From assembly GCF_900155965.1 (NCBI RefSeq), contig NZ_FTMG01000006.1, positions 271,556-335,555 on the forward strand: a DNA stretch of 64,000 nt, read 5' to 3'. This DNA comes from Mucilaginibacter lappiensis. Its GTDB lineage: Bacteria; Bacteroidota; Bacteroidia; Sphingobacteriales; Sphingobacteriaceae. Positions 52,114 to 60,973 of this stretch are shown here, one piece after another. The translations under genes were made by a program, and so were the position numbers. The stretch's first letter is position 1, and the number at the start of each line of letters is the position of its first letter. Below the pieces are notes generated by a model. It had not been told where the DNA came from. It made no database searches and saw only the letters and a program-made list of their open reading frames with translations.

Positions 52114-54570
52114 TTGAAAAATTTGTTTGCAGCCATTGCTGCTTTGCTGTTGCCTGTTGTGGCATCGGCCCAGCTTTCCATCAGCGGAAAGATCACCAAC
52201 ACCGTGGGCGAGGCGCTACCTGGCGCTACCGTATCTATTAACAACCCAACGGCCAGCGCTGTTGCCGACGCCACCGGTAAATATCATTTTAACGATCTGA
52301 AACCAGGGAACTATACCCTAAAAGTAAGCTACATCGGCTATCAATCCCTTACTAAAAATGTGGTTTTAGGAGCTAATGAGATAGTAAACATTGCCCTGAG
52401 TAATGGTACGCTCACTGCCGAAGAGGTGACCGTAAGCTCTACCCGGGCCATTAAAAATTCGCCCACGGCTTATACCAATTTGAGTAAGAAGGATCTGGCG
52501 AAAAACAATTTCGGGCAGGATCTGCCTTATATGCTCAACCAAACCCCATCGGTAGTGGTTACTTCTGATGCCGGGGCGGGGATTGGTTATACCGGTATCC
52601 GTATCCGCGGATCAGATGCTACCCGTATCAATGTTACCATCAACGGTATTCCGTATAACGATTCAGAAAGCCAGGGCTCGTATTTTGTCGACCTGCCGGA
52701 TATCACCTCCTCTATCGATAACATCCAGATCCAGCGCGGCGTAGGCACTTCCACTAATGGCGCGGGCGCTTTTGGCGGCAGCATCAACGTACAAACCACC
52801 ACCCGTCGCGATACCGCTTATGCCGATATCAACGCTTCGGTGGGCTCCTATGGATCCATCAAAACTACGGCCAGCGCGGGTACAGGTTTGCTGGGTGGAC
52901 ATTTTAGCCTGGACGGCCGGGTATCACGCATCCACTCCGATGGCTATATCGACCGGGCATCATCCAACCTTAAATCGTTTTTTGTGAGTGGTGCCTGGTA
53001 CGGGAAAAACAGCACTTTAAGGGCCAACGTGTTTTCTGGTTACGAAACCACTTACCAGGCCTGGAACGGTATTGCCGATTATGTGATTGGTGATAATACC
53101 CGTTCAGATAACCGTACCTATAATGAATTGGGATATATAGATGCAACCAACTCGTTCTATAAAAACCAGGTGGATCATTATACCCAAAACCATTATCAGT
53201 TACTGTACGATAAAAAAATATCCAACAAGCTATCCTTTAGCGGGGCCCTGCATTATACCAAAGGCAAAGGTTATTATGAAGAATACCGCAATGCCGACTC
53301 GCTAAAAAACTATGGTATAGCCCCTATTGTGGTTGGCGGTAACACCATCAGCGCTACCGACCTGGTACGGCGGCTTTGGCTTAATAATGATTTTTATGGC
53401 GTAACCTACGCCCTTAAGTATCAGCCCCAAACCAACCTGAACATGACCCTGGGTGGCGCTTATAACCAGTACAAGGGTGCGCATTATGGCGATGTGATTG
53501 ATGTCTTTACGCCTATCGGTCTCCCATCCAATTATGAATACTACCGCGATAACGCCAAAAAGAACGATTTTAACATTTTTGCCCGTGCCGAGTGGCATTT
53601 GGATAAAGTTTTGCTGTATGCCGATATGCAGTACCGCCATATTTATTATTCATTTTACGGGATAGATAAGAACCTGAACAACGCGCAGCAAACCGCCGAA
53701 CTTAACTTTTTTAACCCCAAAGCAGGTATAACTTACCAGTTTAATGAGCATAGCAATGTATACGCCTCCTTCGCGGTAGGTAATCATGAACCCAATCGTG
53801 ATGATTACGTCGACTCGCCGCCGCAAAACAGACCAAAATCTGAAAACCTGAAAGATTTTGAAGCCGGTTACCGCATCAGCGGCCCCGTATTTACAGGTGG
53901 TATCAACGGGTTTTATATGTTGTACAAAAATCAGCTGGTATTAACCGGGGCGTTAAATGATGTAGGCAGCCCGGTGCGTACCAACGTGAAGGACAGCTAC
54001 CGGGCCGGCTTGGAGTTTGATGGTAAGGTAAAAATTGTCAACCAACTTTACTGGGGCTTAACCGCTACCTGGAGCGCCAACAAGATCAAGAACTATCAGC
54101 AGTTTTTTGCCAACGAAGATGGCGGTCCTTTAGTAGGCGAAACGCTTAAAACAACAGATATTGCTTTCTCCCCATCGTTAACAGGTTCAAGTGTCATCAG
54201 CTATAACCCGGTAAAAGGCGGCGAGATTGCTTTCATCAGCAAATATGTAAGTAGGCAGTATATCGATAATACCTCCAACCAAAACCCGCAGGGCTATACT
54301 ATCACCCCGGAAAACGCGGGTAACCCGTATGCTGCCAACCGCTTATTAAACAGTTACTTTGTGAATGATGTACGGATAAGGTATACCTTTAAGGTGAAGG
54401 GTGTAAAAAACATTGGACTGGGCTTGCAGGTGAACAATATCTTCAGCGAAAAATATGAAGCCAATGGTGCTACCTATGCCGATGTTAAAGGAAATAATAT
54501 CCTGAATTATAATTACTTTTTCCCACAGGCGCCACGCAATTTTATGGCCTCGGTGAGTTTGAGTTTTTAA
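52114..54570 (+). CDS. TonB-dependent receptor, predicted thiamin uptake
   Basis: 818 aa from a TTG at 52114, chosen because it gives the signal peptide MKNLFAAIAALLLPVVASAQ and no ATG is near. Order: signal; carboxypeptidase-regulatory-like domain (ISGKITNTVGEALPGATV, 22-100); plug (ARGxxTxxRGSDATRINVTING, near 140-220); 22-strand barrel ending in FMASVSLSF with terminal Phe. It imports a ligand across the outer membrane using TonB. The TPP riboswitch before it and PnuT after it point to thiamin or a precursor. Confidence 0.92.
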   Translation: MKNLFAAIAALLLPVVASAQLSISGKITNTVGEALPGATVSINNPTASAVADATGKYHFNDLKPGNYTLKVSYIGYQSLTKNVVLGANEIVNIALSNGTLTAEEVTVSSTRAIKNSPTAYTNLSKKDLAKNNFGQDLPYMLNQTPSVVVTSDAGAGIGYTGIRIRGSDATRINVTINGIPYNDSESQGSYFVDLPDITSSIDNIQIQRGVGTSTNGAGAFGGSINVQTTTRRDTAYADINASVGSYGSIKTTASAGTGLLGGHFSLDGRVSRIHSDGYIDRASSNLKSFFVSGAWYGKNSTLRANVFSGYETTYQAWNGIADYVIGDNTRSDNRTYNELGYIDATNSFYKNQVDHYTQNHYQLLYDKKISNKLSFSGALHYTKGKGYYEEYRNADSLKNYGIAPIVVGGNTISATDLVRRLWLNNDFYGVTYALKYQPQTNLNMTLGGAYNQYKGAHYGDVIDVFTPIGLPSNYEYYRDNAKKNDFNIFARAEWHLDKVLLYADMQYRHIYYSFYGIDKNLNNAQQTAELNFFNPKAGITYQFNEHSNVYASFAVGNHEPNRDDYVDSPPQNRPKSENLKDFEAGYRISGPVFTGGINGFYMLYKNQLVLTGALNDVGSPVRTNVKDSYRAGLEFDGKVKIVNQLYWGLTATWSANKIKNYQQFFANEDGGPLVGETLKTTDIAFSPSLTGSSVISYNPVKGGEIAFISKYVSRQYIDNTSNQNPQGYTITPENAGNPYAANRLLNSYFVNDVRIRYTFKVKGVKNIGLGLQVNNIFSEKYEANGATYADVKGNNILNYNYFFPQAPRNFMASVSLSF

Positions 54571-54574
54571 CGGA

Positions 54575-54600
54575 CACTAATTGCACGAATTACACGAATG
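54575..54600. repeat. Short word array (CACGAATT twice)
   Basis: ATTGCACGAATTACACGAAT between the receptor and the PnuT-like gene. Single arm. Confidence 0.4.
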
Positions 54601-54602
54601 GG

Positions 54603-55220
54603 ATGCACAGCTTATTAAATCTGTTTATTGAACAAATACGGGAAACCACCTGGGTACAATGGCTTGCTGTGGTACTGGGTGTTGCCGAAGTGTTGCTGGC
54701 GCGGGTAAATAACATCTGGCTTTACCCTGCGGGGATACTAGGCACGGCCCTATCCATCCTGTTATTGATGGAAGCCCAGTTGTACGCAGAATCGCTGCTT
54801 AATGTGTACTACATTGTGATGAGCGTATACGGTTGGATATACTGGATAAAAAAACGCGATCAGCCATCGGTGAAGGTTACATGGTCTACAAAAACAGAAT
54901 GGATCATCAGTTTATCCATATCATTGGGTGGTTGGGCAGTACTGTATTTTTTGCTCCGGTATTTTACGCCCTCAAATGTGCCGTTATGGGATGCTTTTGT
55001 ATCCTCAACCGCCTGGGCAGGCATGTGGCTGCTGGCCCGCAGAAAAATAGAAAATTGGATATTTTTAAACATATCCAACCTGTTTGCTGTGCCGCTGTTG
55101 TTTTATAAAAAACTACCCATGTTTGCCGCACTAACCATATTTTTATTTATAGTGGCCTGCTTTGGCTATTTTGACTGGAAGCGGAAAGCGGTGAAAAAAG
55201 ATATGAGATTTGAGACATGA
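54603..55220 (+). CDS. pnuT: PnuC-family transporter, probably PnuT (thiamin)
   Basis: 205 aa with about seven hydrophobic segments. WLYPAGILGTALSILLLMEAQLYAESLLNVYYIVMSVYGWIYW is the characteristic PnuC motif region (YxxxxxYGWxxW). It moves a vitamin precursor by facilitated diffusion, trapped by phosphorylation. It follows the riboswitch-controlled receptor by 32 nt, which in Bacteroidota indicates thiamin transport (PnuT) rather than nicotinamide riboside. A word-array arm begins at its stop. Confidence 0.83.
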   Translation: MHSLLNLFIEQIRETTWVQWLAVVLGVAEVLLARVNNIWLYPAGILGTALSILLLMEAQLYAESLLNVYYIVMSVYGWIYWIKKRDQPSVKVTWSTKTEWIISLSISLGGWAVLYFLLRYFTPSNVPLWDAFVSSTAWAGMWLLARRKIENWIFLNISNLFAVPLLFYKKLPMFAALTIFLFIVACFGYFDWKRKAVKKDMRFET

Positions 55221-55315
55221 GATTTGAGATCGGGCGGTCGATTTCCTGGCAACATCTTTTAATTATTAAGCTATTATTTTTTTGTCTCATATCTCATGTC
55301 TAAAATCTCATATCT
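55200..55315. repeat. Inverted word-array hairpin (word ATGAGATTTGAGA)
   Basis: Left arm 55200-55232 (GATATGAGATTTGAGACATG...) and right arm about 55281-55315 (TGTCTCATATCTCATGTC) are complementary. It separates PnuT from the acyl-CoA dehydrogenase-like gene. Confidence 0.68.
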
Positions 55316-55316
55316 A

Positions 55317-56408
55317 ATGAGTCATCCCTCAACCCACCTCAAACCCGAATGGGTAAAAATAATAAGGGAGGCGGTACCCGCGGCCGAGAAGGCGGGAATG
55401 CTGCAACCATCACAATTGGAGTTGGTTCATGAACAGGGCTGGTTTAAGTTTTTGGTACCTGAGGTTTATGGTGGCTTGCAACTGTCGCTGCCTGATATGG
55501 TGAGGCTGGAAGAAAGCCTGGCCTGGGCCAATGGCAGCCTGGGCTGGGTGGTTACGCTTTGCGCCGGAGCAGGCTGGTTTGGCGGATTTTTATCGCCCGG
55601 GATTGCTCCCCTCATTTTTGCCCATCCTCTATTATGTCTGGCTGGCAGCGGTGCGGCAACGGGAACAGCAACGATAACTGAAGGCGGATACCTGATAAAC
55701 GGTCACTGGAAATATGCCAGTGGGGTACATCACGCTACGCACTTAACGGCAAATTGTATCATTAAACAAGGAGAAGAAACGGTATTGAACGATGATGGCA
55801 CACCACTGATATTACCTTTTATTTTCGATCGTAAAGATGTCAGCCTGATATCGGCCTGGAAGTTTATGGGAATGATGGGTACAGGCAGCGATGCCTATGA
55901 AGTGCATAACCTCTTTGTAGAAAAGAACCGGTGTTTTAAAATCGACCCGGACAATGCAGCTATCGGCGGGCCTTTATATCAATACCCTTTTATGCAACTG
56001 GCCGAGGCAACACTGGCGGCCAATATATCGGGTATGGCGGTTCATTTTACCGATCTGTGCGCTGCTGTTTTTGACGAAAAGCCGGAGAACAAATACCTTA
56101 ACGCCAACAGGCGGGCGAATATCAAACAGCTGCATGAAAAACTAACCGGCAGGTTAAACGCGGCACGCCTGGAGTTTTACAGCACCGTTGATGCTTCCTG
56201 GCAGGGTGCACTGATGGGCAAAGCCACGCAACTACAACAAATTGGTCAAAGCAGCCGCAAGCTAGCCCGTACAGCGCGGGAATGCGTAGACGAGCTATAT
56301 CCCTACTGCGGTCTGCAAGCAGCTAATCCCGATACGGAACTCAACCAGGTATGGCGCGATCTGCATACCGCCAGCCAGCATTCGCTGCTGGTGTTTGAAG
56401 ATGTCTGA
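55317..56408 (+). CDS. Acyl-CoA dehydrogenase-like flavoprotein
   Basis: 363 aa from the ATG at 55317; an ATG at 55296 is within a repeat arm and less likely. ELVHEQGWFKFLVPEVYGGLQLSLPDMVRLEESLAWANGSLGWVVTLCAGAG matches the N-terminal helices of the acyl-CoA dehydrogenase fold, and GYLINGHWKYASGVHHATHLTANC its beta domain. The usual catalytic Glu motif (YEGTxEIQ) is missing; the C-terminus resembles the flavin monooxygenase/HsaA-like subgroup. Substrate unknown; whether it belongs to the thiamin unit is unclear. Confidence 0.75.
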   Translation: MSHPSTHLKPEWVKIIREAVPAAEKAGMLQPSQLELVHEQGWFKFLVPEVYGGLQLSLPDMVRLEESLAWANGSLGWVVTLCAGAGWFGGFLSPGIAPLIFAHPLLCLAGSGAATGTATITEGGYLINGHWKYASGVHHATHLTANCIIKQGEETVLNDDGTPLILPFIFDRKDVSLISAWKFMGMMGTGSDAYEVHNLFVEKNRCFKIDPDNAAIGGPLYQYPFMQLAEATLAANISGMAVHFTDLCAAVFDEKPENKYLNANRRANIKQLHEKLTGRLNAARLEFYSTVDASWQGALMGKATQLQQIGQSSRKLARTARECVDELYPYCGLQAANPDTELNQVWRDLHTASQHSLLVFEDV

Positions 56409-56486
56409 ACCAGGATTAACTCCGTTGAGAGCCACGTCGTTTACCGAATTTTGGAATTAACAGAATGTTTTTAGTTGCACTCTTTC

Positions 56487-56517
56487 AGCCTGTGGCTGGT
56501 GCTATCACCACAGGCTA
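56487..56517. repeat. Hairpin (AGCCTGTGG ... CCACAGGCT)
   Basis: A 9-bp perfect stem with 13-nt loop, in the gap after the acyl-CoA dehydrogenase-like gene; followed by GGGCTTTAGCC. Possibly a REP-like unit related to 19778-19909. Confidence 0.5.
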
Positions 56518-56614
56518 AATGGGACGAAAATGAAGGATAAATAGCTATGGGCTTTAGCCTAATTTATTTGCTTTCGTTTTTCCGAATACCTACCATAAGC
56601 TGAAAGATTGAAAA

Positions 56615-57004
56615 TTAGGCTTTAGGCCTTCCAAAAAACAAAACATAGCCATCAGCATCCATTACTTCAAATCCGCGCAGCCCATCGCTGTTGTCATGAA
56701 TAGGTTTCCGAAATGTAATACCGGTTGAACTAAATTCTTCAAATAAGGTATCTGGTTCTTCGGTAGAAATGTACGCATCCCAGGAGGCCCATTCATGCCG
56801 GGTATGATTGGGAATGGGTTTTATGTCGTCAATAATTACCTTTAGCATAATAGAAACAGAACCCCGACCCACCATAGCCCAATATGGACTATCGTCAGGG
56901 CCAGTATACCATACCTCAAAGCCAAGTTTATTTTCATAAAATGATACCGAATCTTTTAAATTCGAAACAATAAAAAAAGGCGTAATGAAGTTAAGTTTTG
57001 ACAT
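56615..57004 (-). CDS. VOC-superfamily (glyoxalase/bleomycin resistance) protein
   Basis: 129 aa. Two beta-alpha-beta-beta-beta units: NFITPFFIVSNLKDSVSFYENKLGFEVWY and, in the second half, DTLFEEFSSTGITFRKPIHDNSDGLRGFEVMDADGYVLFFG. The C-terminal D-D-GY-xxFG pattern is typical for small VOC proteins. Metal ligands cannot be fully placed. Role unknown; possibly binding of small aromatic molecules or antibiotics. Confidence 0.85.
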   Translation of the reverse strand: MSKLNFITPFFIVSNLKDSVSFYENKLGFEVWYTGPDDSPYWAMVGRGSVSIMLKVIIDDIKPIPNHTRHEWASWDAYISTEEPDTLFEEFSSTGITFRKPIHDNSDGLRGFEVMDADGYVLFFGRPKA

Positions 57005-57225
57005 CGTTTTGCGTTTTTTATCTTGAAATAAACAGCTAATAAATACGGCGTTGTTACAAATATCGGGAGTTGAAAGAATGAAAGCAAATCAAAACTTTTA
57101 CTGAATACGGAGAGCGAATTGTAACAGCCCGAACGGAGTCACCACCCAACAGTTATATTTAACAAAAAACTATACTGCATTTTAAAAGCATTGTTGATAT
57201 TTGGGCTTCTCCAAATTCATAAAAA

Positions 57226-58899
57226 ATGAAGCTTAAACATCTGCTTTTTATTCCTCTCTGCCTCGCTGCCGTTTCGGTATCAGCACAAAAAAAGAAAGTT
57301 AGTATCTCACCTGCTAGTGCATCATTATCTCACCCCAAATTGGTAGTAGGCCTGGTGGTTGATCAGATGCGCTGGGATTATCTGTACCGGTATTATGACC
57401 GCTATCAGACAGGAGGTTTTAAGCGTTTATTGAACGAGGGTTTCACTTGCGAAAATACCAATATTGATTATATACCAACCGTAACTGCTGCGGGTCATAC
57501 CTGTATCTATACCGGATCAGTACCGGCCTTGCATGGCATTGCCGGCAATGATTTTATTATACAGGCCACCGGAAAATCTATGTACTGCACAGACGACAGC
57601 ACCGTGCAGGCAGTGGGCAGTACTTCAAAAGCTGGCCAAATGTCGCCGCGCAATTTACTGGTTACTACCGTGACCGACGAATTAAGGTTAGCTTCCAACT
57701 TCCGCTCCAAAGTTATCGGTATCGCCCTGAAAGACAGGGGTGGTATCCTACCCGCCGGGCATACTGCCAATGCCGCTTACTGGTTTGATGATGAGAGCGG
57801 TAACTGGATCAGCAGCACTTACTATATGACCGATCTGCCGGCCTGGGTTAAGAAATTCAATGATCAGAAAATAGCCGAAAAATATCTGAAACAGGATTGG
57901 AACACACTGTATCCTGTGAATACCTATCTGCAGAGCGCACCAGATAACAGCCCTCGTTATGAAGGTAAATTTGGCGGCGCAGAAGCCCCAACCTTTCCCA
58001 TTAAAACATCCGAATTATATAAGGGTAAAGTAGGGCTAATTCGTTCAACGCCGTTTGGAAACAGCATGACGCTCGACCTGGCCCGCGCCGCGGTTGATGG
58101 CGAACAATTAGGCAAAAACACCGTGACCGACTTTTTAGCGGTTAGTTTGTCTTCTACAGATTATATTGGTCACCAGTTCGGGCCCAATTCGGTGGAGGCA
58201 GAAGACACCTATTTAAGGCTGGATAAAGACCTGGCTTCATTTTTTAGTTACCTGGATGCTACTGTTGGCAAAGGCAATTACGCTGTTTTTTTAACGGCCG
58301 ATCATGGCGCTGCCCATAATCCAACCTTTTTAACCGATCATAAAATACCGGCCGGTTTCTGGGATGACGGAAAAGCCGTTGTGGATATGGAAAAGCTGAT
58401 GGAGGATAAATTCAAAGTAAAAAACCTGATCCGCAGTATGGCCAACTATCAGGTTACTTTTAACAACCCCATTATCAAAAAAGAAGGTTTAAATATTGAC
58501 GCACTGAAACAGATTTGTATCGATTACCTGCAAACACAACCGGCCATTGCTTTTGCTGTAGATATGCAAAAGGCTCAAACCGCCAATATTCCCGAAGAGC
58601 TGCGCAGCCGTATCATCAACGGGTATAACGTGGAGCATAGTGGTGTGATACAGATCATCCTGAAGCCGGGATATTTTACAGGGCATGGTAGTACAGGGAC
58701 AACTCACGGTTCCTGGAACCCTTATGATACCCACATCCCACTGGTATTTATGGGCTGGGGTATTAAGCACGGCAGCCTTACCCGTCAAACACACATGACG
58801 GATATTGCCCCTACCGTAGCTTCGTTATTACATATACAAGCGCCAAACGGCAACATTGGTAAAACCATCAGTGAAGTCTTGACGCAGGAGAAATTGTAG
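57226..58899 (+). CDS. PafA-type alkaline phosphatase
   Basis: 557 aa, signal peptide MKLKHLLFIPLCLAAVSVSAQ. Alkaline phosphatase superfamily: metal ligand Asp in LVVDQMRWDYL, nucleophile Thr87 in PTVTAAGHTCIYTG, GIALKDRGGILPAGH with the Lys-Arg pair that marks PafA-type monoesterases, FLTADHGAAHNP, and a C-terminal HGSWNPYDTHIPLVFMGWGI. It releases phosphate from monoesters in the periplasm. Independent unit. Confidence 0.9.
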   Translation: MKLKHLLFIPLCLAAVSVSAQKKKVSISPASASLSHPKLVVGLVVDQMRWDYLYRYYDRYQTGGFKRLLNEGFTCENTNIDYIPTVTAAGHTCIYTGSVPALHGIAGNDFIIQATGKSMYCTDDSTVQAVGSTSKAGQMSPRNLLVTTVTDELRLASNFRSKVIGIALKDRGGILPAGHTANAAYWFDDESGNWISSTYYMTDLPAWVKKFNDQKIAEKYLKQDWNTLYPVNTYLQSAPDNSPRYEGKFGGAEAPTFPIKTSELYKGKVGLIRSTPFGNSMTLDLARAAVDGEQLGKNTVTDFLAVSLSSTDYIGHQFGPNSVEAEDTYLRLDKDLASFFSYLDATVGKGNYAVFLTADHGAAHNPTFLTDHKIPAGFWDDGKAVVDMEKLMEDKFKVKNLIRSMANYQVTFNNPIIKKEGLNIDALKQICIDYLQTQPAIAFAVDMQKAQTANIPEELRSRIINGYNVEHSGVIQIILKPGYFTGHGSTGTTHGSWNPYDTHIPLVFMGWGIKHGSLTRQTHMTDIAPTVASLLHIQAPNGNIGKTISEVLTQEKL

Positions 58900-59034
58900 T
58901 TTGGAGCGAGTTGCGGGTTATGTGGATCGAGTGTTTTAATGTAACAAAAATTAGAACAATGCAAGGATGTGTTACGACATCTCTGCATTAATAAATACAG
59001 GATACCGGAAACCCGAACCTGGCAACTAAATCAA

Positions 59035-59658
59035 ATGAAAAAATACATCTCCAAATTTCATTACCTCACGCAGGATCTGCCCGATCGCAGCCACGTACAG
59101 CAAGTACAGCTAGCCTGCGAAGCAGGGGCCAACTGGGTACAATACCGCTGCATGACCAAGGCCGAAGATGAGCTGGTTGATGAACTGAACGAAATAGCCG
59201 GCATCTGCGATGATTGGGGCGCAACACTCATCATCACCAATCATTACCATTTACTGGATAAGGTAGATGCCCAGGGTGTGCACATCGAAGATCCCCTGGC
59301 CGATCTGGCAGCTATACGCGCTACCATAACGGATGAAAAAACATTGGGCGCATCTGCCAGTAACACGGACGCCCTGTTAAAAATACAAAATCTGGGCGTG
59401 GCCGATTATTGCGGCTTTGGCCCCTTTGCGCATACCCATACCAAACAAAACGATTACCCGCTGCTGGGTTTCGATGGCTATCGCCAACTGGAAAAATTAC
59501 CCATAGATATCCCAGTGATAGCTGTAGGCGGCATACAGTTGAATGATGTAGAGCACCTGCTGCAAACAGGCATTTATGGCATAGCCGTATCAGGAGCCAT
59601 CAACCTTGCGCTCAATCCTGGGGCAGCGTTAAAAGAGTTTTACAGGAAGGTTTATTGA
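59035..59658 (+). CDS. Thiamine-phosphate synthase-like protein
   Basis: 207 aa from the ATG at 59035 (MKKYISKFHYLTQD); upstream in-frame TTG at 58969 unlikely. TIM-barrel of the ThiE/TenI type: WVQYRCMTKA, LIITNHYHLLDKVDAQGVHIED, ADYCGFGPFAHTHTKQ, IPVIAVGGIQLNDV, GIYGIAVSGAI. Canonical ThiE has LREK, NDR and GVHLGQ(E)D; this has YRCM, NHY and GVHIED, so activity is not certain. It may couple thiazole and pyrimidine phosphates, or be a TenI-like relative. Confidence 0.75.
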   Translation: MKKYISKFHYLTQDLPDRSHVQQVQLACEAGANWVQYRCMTKAEDELVDELNEIAGICDDWGATLIITNHYHLLDKVDAQGVHIEDPLADLAAIRATITDEKTLGASASNTDALLKIQNLGVADYCGFGPFAHTHTKQNDYPLLGFDGYRQLEKLPIDIPVIAVGGIQLNDVEHLLQTGIYGIAVSGAINLALNPGAALKEFYRKVY

Positions 59659-59687
59659 AAGCTTATTTGTTGTAATGGATTTCCTTC

Positions 59688-59850
59688 ACTCCCGCGAGAT
59701 TAGCGCAGCGTATCTCGTGGGGGGGGGCATGGTTAAAGCTTCCAGCTTTAGTTCAGCAGAAAGCTGAAATCATGAAAAACAACGGGTCTAAAGTCCAGGC
59801 GACAGAATTTAAATCAGTTTTTTTGACTTATGACTAAAAACTTCAGACTT
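59688..59850. repeat. Hairpins and a word array after the ThiE-like gene
   Basis: CCCGCGAGATTAGCGCAGCGTATCTCGTGGG (imperfect palindrome, 59690-59720), AAGCTTCCAGCTTTAGTTCAG and its near-complement CAGCAGAAAGCTGAAAT, and a word array with GACTTATGACTAAAAACTTCAGACTTA (about 59824-59850). No gene seen. Confidence 0.45.
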
Positions 59851-59908
59851 AAATACCATTCCCCAAGCTTGGCATTCTGTCCGATATTTCGTATCTTTAT
59901 ATAAATCA

Positions 59909-59982
59909 CAGCCCGGCTTTCTTTTTATAGAGAGCCGGGCTGTTTTATTAAGGGATAAAGCAGCCCAAAAACCGGCTGCTTT
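59909..59982 (+). terminator. Two tandem hairpins before the phased element, copy A
   Basis: CAGCCCGGCTTT...GAGAGCCGGGCTG (59909-59942) followed by TTTTATT, then AAGCAGCC...GGCTGCTT (59957-59982). The first is a good plus-strand terminator. Copy B has one hairpin at the corresponding place. Confidence 0.6.
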
Positions 59983-60010
59983 GCGTATAGATACTTGATA
60001 ATCAATAAAT

Positions 60011-60154
60011 TAATACTTTTTAAACTTTTAAAAGCGCATCAAAATAGCGTTGAAATTTGTTAAAAAGTGTTAAAATGGGCATTTTGGGGTCAATTTTTGA
60101 ACAGTTTTGCCCTGTTTTTAAGCAGAAAAGTGTTAAAATTTAAGGTTTAAAAAG
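60011..60154 (+). promoter_or_regulatory. Conserved upstream element with phased GTTAAAA boxes, copy A
   Basis: TAATACTTTTTAA at 60011; boxes ATCAAAA at 60038 (degenerate), GTTGAAA at 60049, GTTAAAA at 60059 and 60069, and GTTAAAA at 60132 (63 bp after the previous one); GGTTTAAAAAG at 60144. Spacings of 11, 10, 10 and 63 are identical to copy B (6094-6237). It lies 85 bp upstream of the gene at 60239 in the same orientation. Confidence 0.6.
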
Positions 60155-60238
60155 TTTTCGTGCGTAGGGGTACTAGTTTAACACTTGTTGTTTTAACACA
60201 TTCATTAAATATTCATTTATTCTATCTACTTTTAATCG

Positions 60239-60811
60239 ATGTCTTCTCACCATATTGTAAGGGAAAAACAGGAACCGGCATTATTGGTGTTGGGGCTTGA
60301 TGATTTTCCGGAGGAGTTATTGGGTCAGTTGCTGGAGTGGAGCCCCACGGTAATAACCACCCCCCATACCGCCGAAAAGCTGAATATGCTGGGTATTAAG
60401 GTTGATTGGGTGATTGGTAACGGTGAAGAAGACATGGTACAATCAGATGTAAAACTGATGTCTCCTGGCAATAATACGTTGGCAGTAACGGCATTAAATT
60501 ACCTGATAGCCAACCATTACCCGGCCGTAAACGTAATAACAGACGAACCTGCATTTGATGATCTGTTAAATTACGCCGGGAAAATTGACTTGGTGATATT
60601 TCAGGGGCTTCAAAAAATTTATGCCATAAGCTCCGGTTTTAGCAAATGGAAACCGGCTGGTGATGAAATACGGGTACTAAACAGTACAAAAGGACTAAAT
60701 TACACCGGTTTGGAGCAAATAGCTCCTGGCAGTTTTAAAACCACACATGATGGTTTTTTTACCCTGAGCTTTGAACAATCCTTTTTATGGGTTGCAGAAG
60801 GGCTGGATTAG
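60239..60811 (+). CDS. Thiamine pyrophosphokinase-like protein with degenerate active site
   Basis: 190 aa, no signal peptide. The layout (ALLVLGLDDFPEELL, TPHTAEKLNMLGIKVDWVIGNGEEDM, TLAVTALNYLIANHYPAVNVIT, then a beta-rich C-terminus with GFFTLSFEQSFLWVAEG) recalls the short TPK family. But the usual GDFDS acidic motif after the PDxVI strand is replaced by GNGEED, and the DKDxTD motif is not evident. Catalysis is therefore doubtful; it may bind thiamin or act as a regulator. It has the phased-box element upstream. Confidence 0.5.
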   Translation: MSSHHIVREKQEPALLVLGLDDFPEELLGQLLEWSPTVITTPHTAEKLNMLGIKVDWVIGNGEEDMVQSDVKLMSPGNNTLAVTALNYLIANHYPAVNVITDEPAFDDLLNYAGKIDLVIFQGLQKIYAISSGFSKWKPAGDEIRVLNSTKGLNYTGLEQIAPGSFKTTHDGFFTLSFEQSFLWVAEGLD

Positions 60812-60973
60812 GTCAGAAAAATGTATAATTGAGCTGTTTTTACAGCAAACTACTATATTGGTGTACTTTTTGTTAAATATAATTAAAAACGCGTTAAACC
60901 GTTTAATCATTTATTAGTCTATATACTTATATCAGCAAAGAATACCAGGCTGATTAGTTAAAAAATTTTCATC

